Shown here piece by piece: positions 63,776 to 64,000 of a stretch of 64,000 nucleotides of DNA. Below the pieces are notes generated by a model. That model worked only from the letters and a program-made list of their open reading frames with translations. It did no database searches and had not been told where the DNA came from. Where the stretch lies: positions 310,001-374,000 of the forward strand of contig JAPLFR010000001.1 in NCBI GenBank assembly GCA_026390575.1, written 5' to 3'. This DNA comes from Ignavibacteriales bacterium. Its GTDB lineage: Bacteria > Bacteroidota > Ignavibacteria > UBA10030. The translations under genes and the position numbers were made by a program. How positions within the stretch are numbered: position 1 is the first letter of the stretch; each line of letters starts with the position of its first letter.

Positions 63776-64000
63776 ATGTTAAACGAAGAAAATCAGAAAA
63801 AGGTTGAAGAACTGCGAAAACGTTATCCAACAGCGCAAGCGCTGGTATTGCCTGTGTTATGGATGATACAGGAGCAAGAAGGTTATATTTCAGAAGAATC
63901 GATGAAGTATACCGGCACGCTTTTGAATATTCCTTACGGACACATACTGGGCGTTGTTACATTCTATACAATGCTACAAAAAAAAGCTGTTGGCAAACAT
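63776..64000 (+). CDS. nuoE: NADH-quinone oxidoreductase subunit E (truncated by window end)
   Basis: The open frame from ATG 63776 runs off the window after 75 codons. It reads MLNEENQKKVEELRKRYP, then QALVLPVLWMIQEQEGYIS and GVVTFYTMLQ, the thioredoxin-like NuoE/24-kDa opening. It lies 88 bp after nuoD, within the same operon. The 2Fe-2S cluster region is beyond the window. Confidence 0.9.
   Translation, partial: MLNEENQKKVEELRKRYPTAQALVLPVLWMIQEQEGYISEESMKYTGTLLNIPYGHILGVVTFYTMLQKKAVGKH

Overview
The window looks like chromosome from a Gram-negative bacterium of the Bacteroidota/Chlorobiota/Ignavibacteriota part of the FCB group. The evidence is a map-infA-rpmJ-rpsM-rpsK-rpsD-rpoA-rplQ ribosomal block, a TonB receptor with a carboxypeptidase-like N-terminus, type IX secretion (T9SS) sorting domains, a PorV-like outer-membrane protein and a GWxTD-domain protein. 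Ignavibacteriota-like is my best guess, but no rRNA or other decisive marker is present. Everything is read from sequence and family memory; no search was run.

Layout. 1-4280: end of the S10/spc/alpha ribosomal supercluster, then the GTPase gene engB. 4464-15328: a surface and secretion cluster (DUF4397 lipoprotein, TonB-dependent receptor, 1160-aa T9SS cargo, PorV-like porin, GWxTD protein, NHL beta-propeller), headed by a clear promoter. 15346-19066: ssb, then a cobalamin riboswitch with a terminator controlling a BtuB-like receptor and a DUF6580 membrane protein. 19410-34861: metabolic and assorted genes (glutamate dehydrogenase, a receiver/PEP-pyruvate-binding fusion, S9 peptidase, class I fumarase, YbaK, DUF4010, a protease), then an isolated PduS-like/PduT-like pair of microcompartment redox proteins and a PP2C phosphatase.

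34862-43591 is the accessory part. It holds a self-contained transcription unit for a 57-aa peptide, several families of intergenic repeats, a TPR gene, and a probable defence island: a 690-aa reverse transcriptase of the unknown/DRT/Abi kind, a 232-aa partner, and a HEPN-like gene bounded by two copies of a 57-bp integron-attC-like repeat. A plus-strand hairpin and T-run upstream of the reverse transcriptase suggest a small noncoding RNA. This island is the best candidate for an undescribed system.

43592-56526 is mostly on the minus strand: a PolB-like exonuclease, two AI-2E family permeases, recX, a 1605-aa modular T9SS protein lying between recA and recX, then the pgsA-pgpA-cinA-thpR-recA run, and rpmB. 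56758-60819 reads plus: tsaD, chorismate mutase, mltG and an Ig-like lipoprotein. 61026 to the end is the start of a complex I operon (nuoA, B, C, D and a truncated nuoE).
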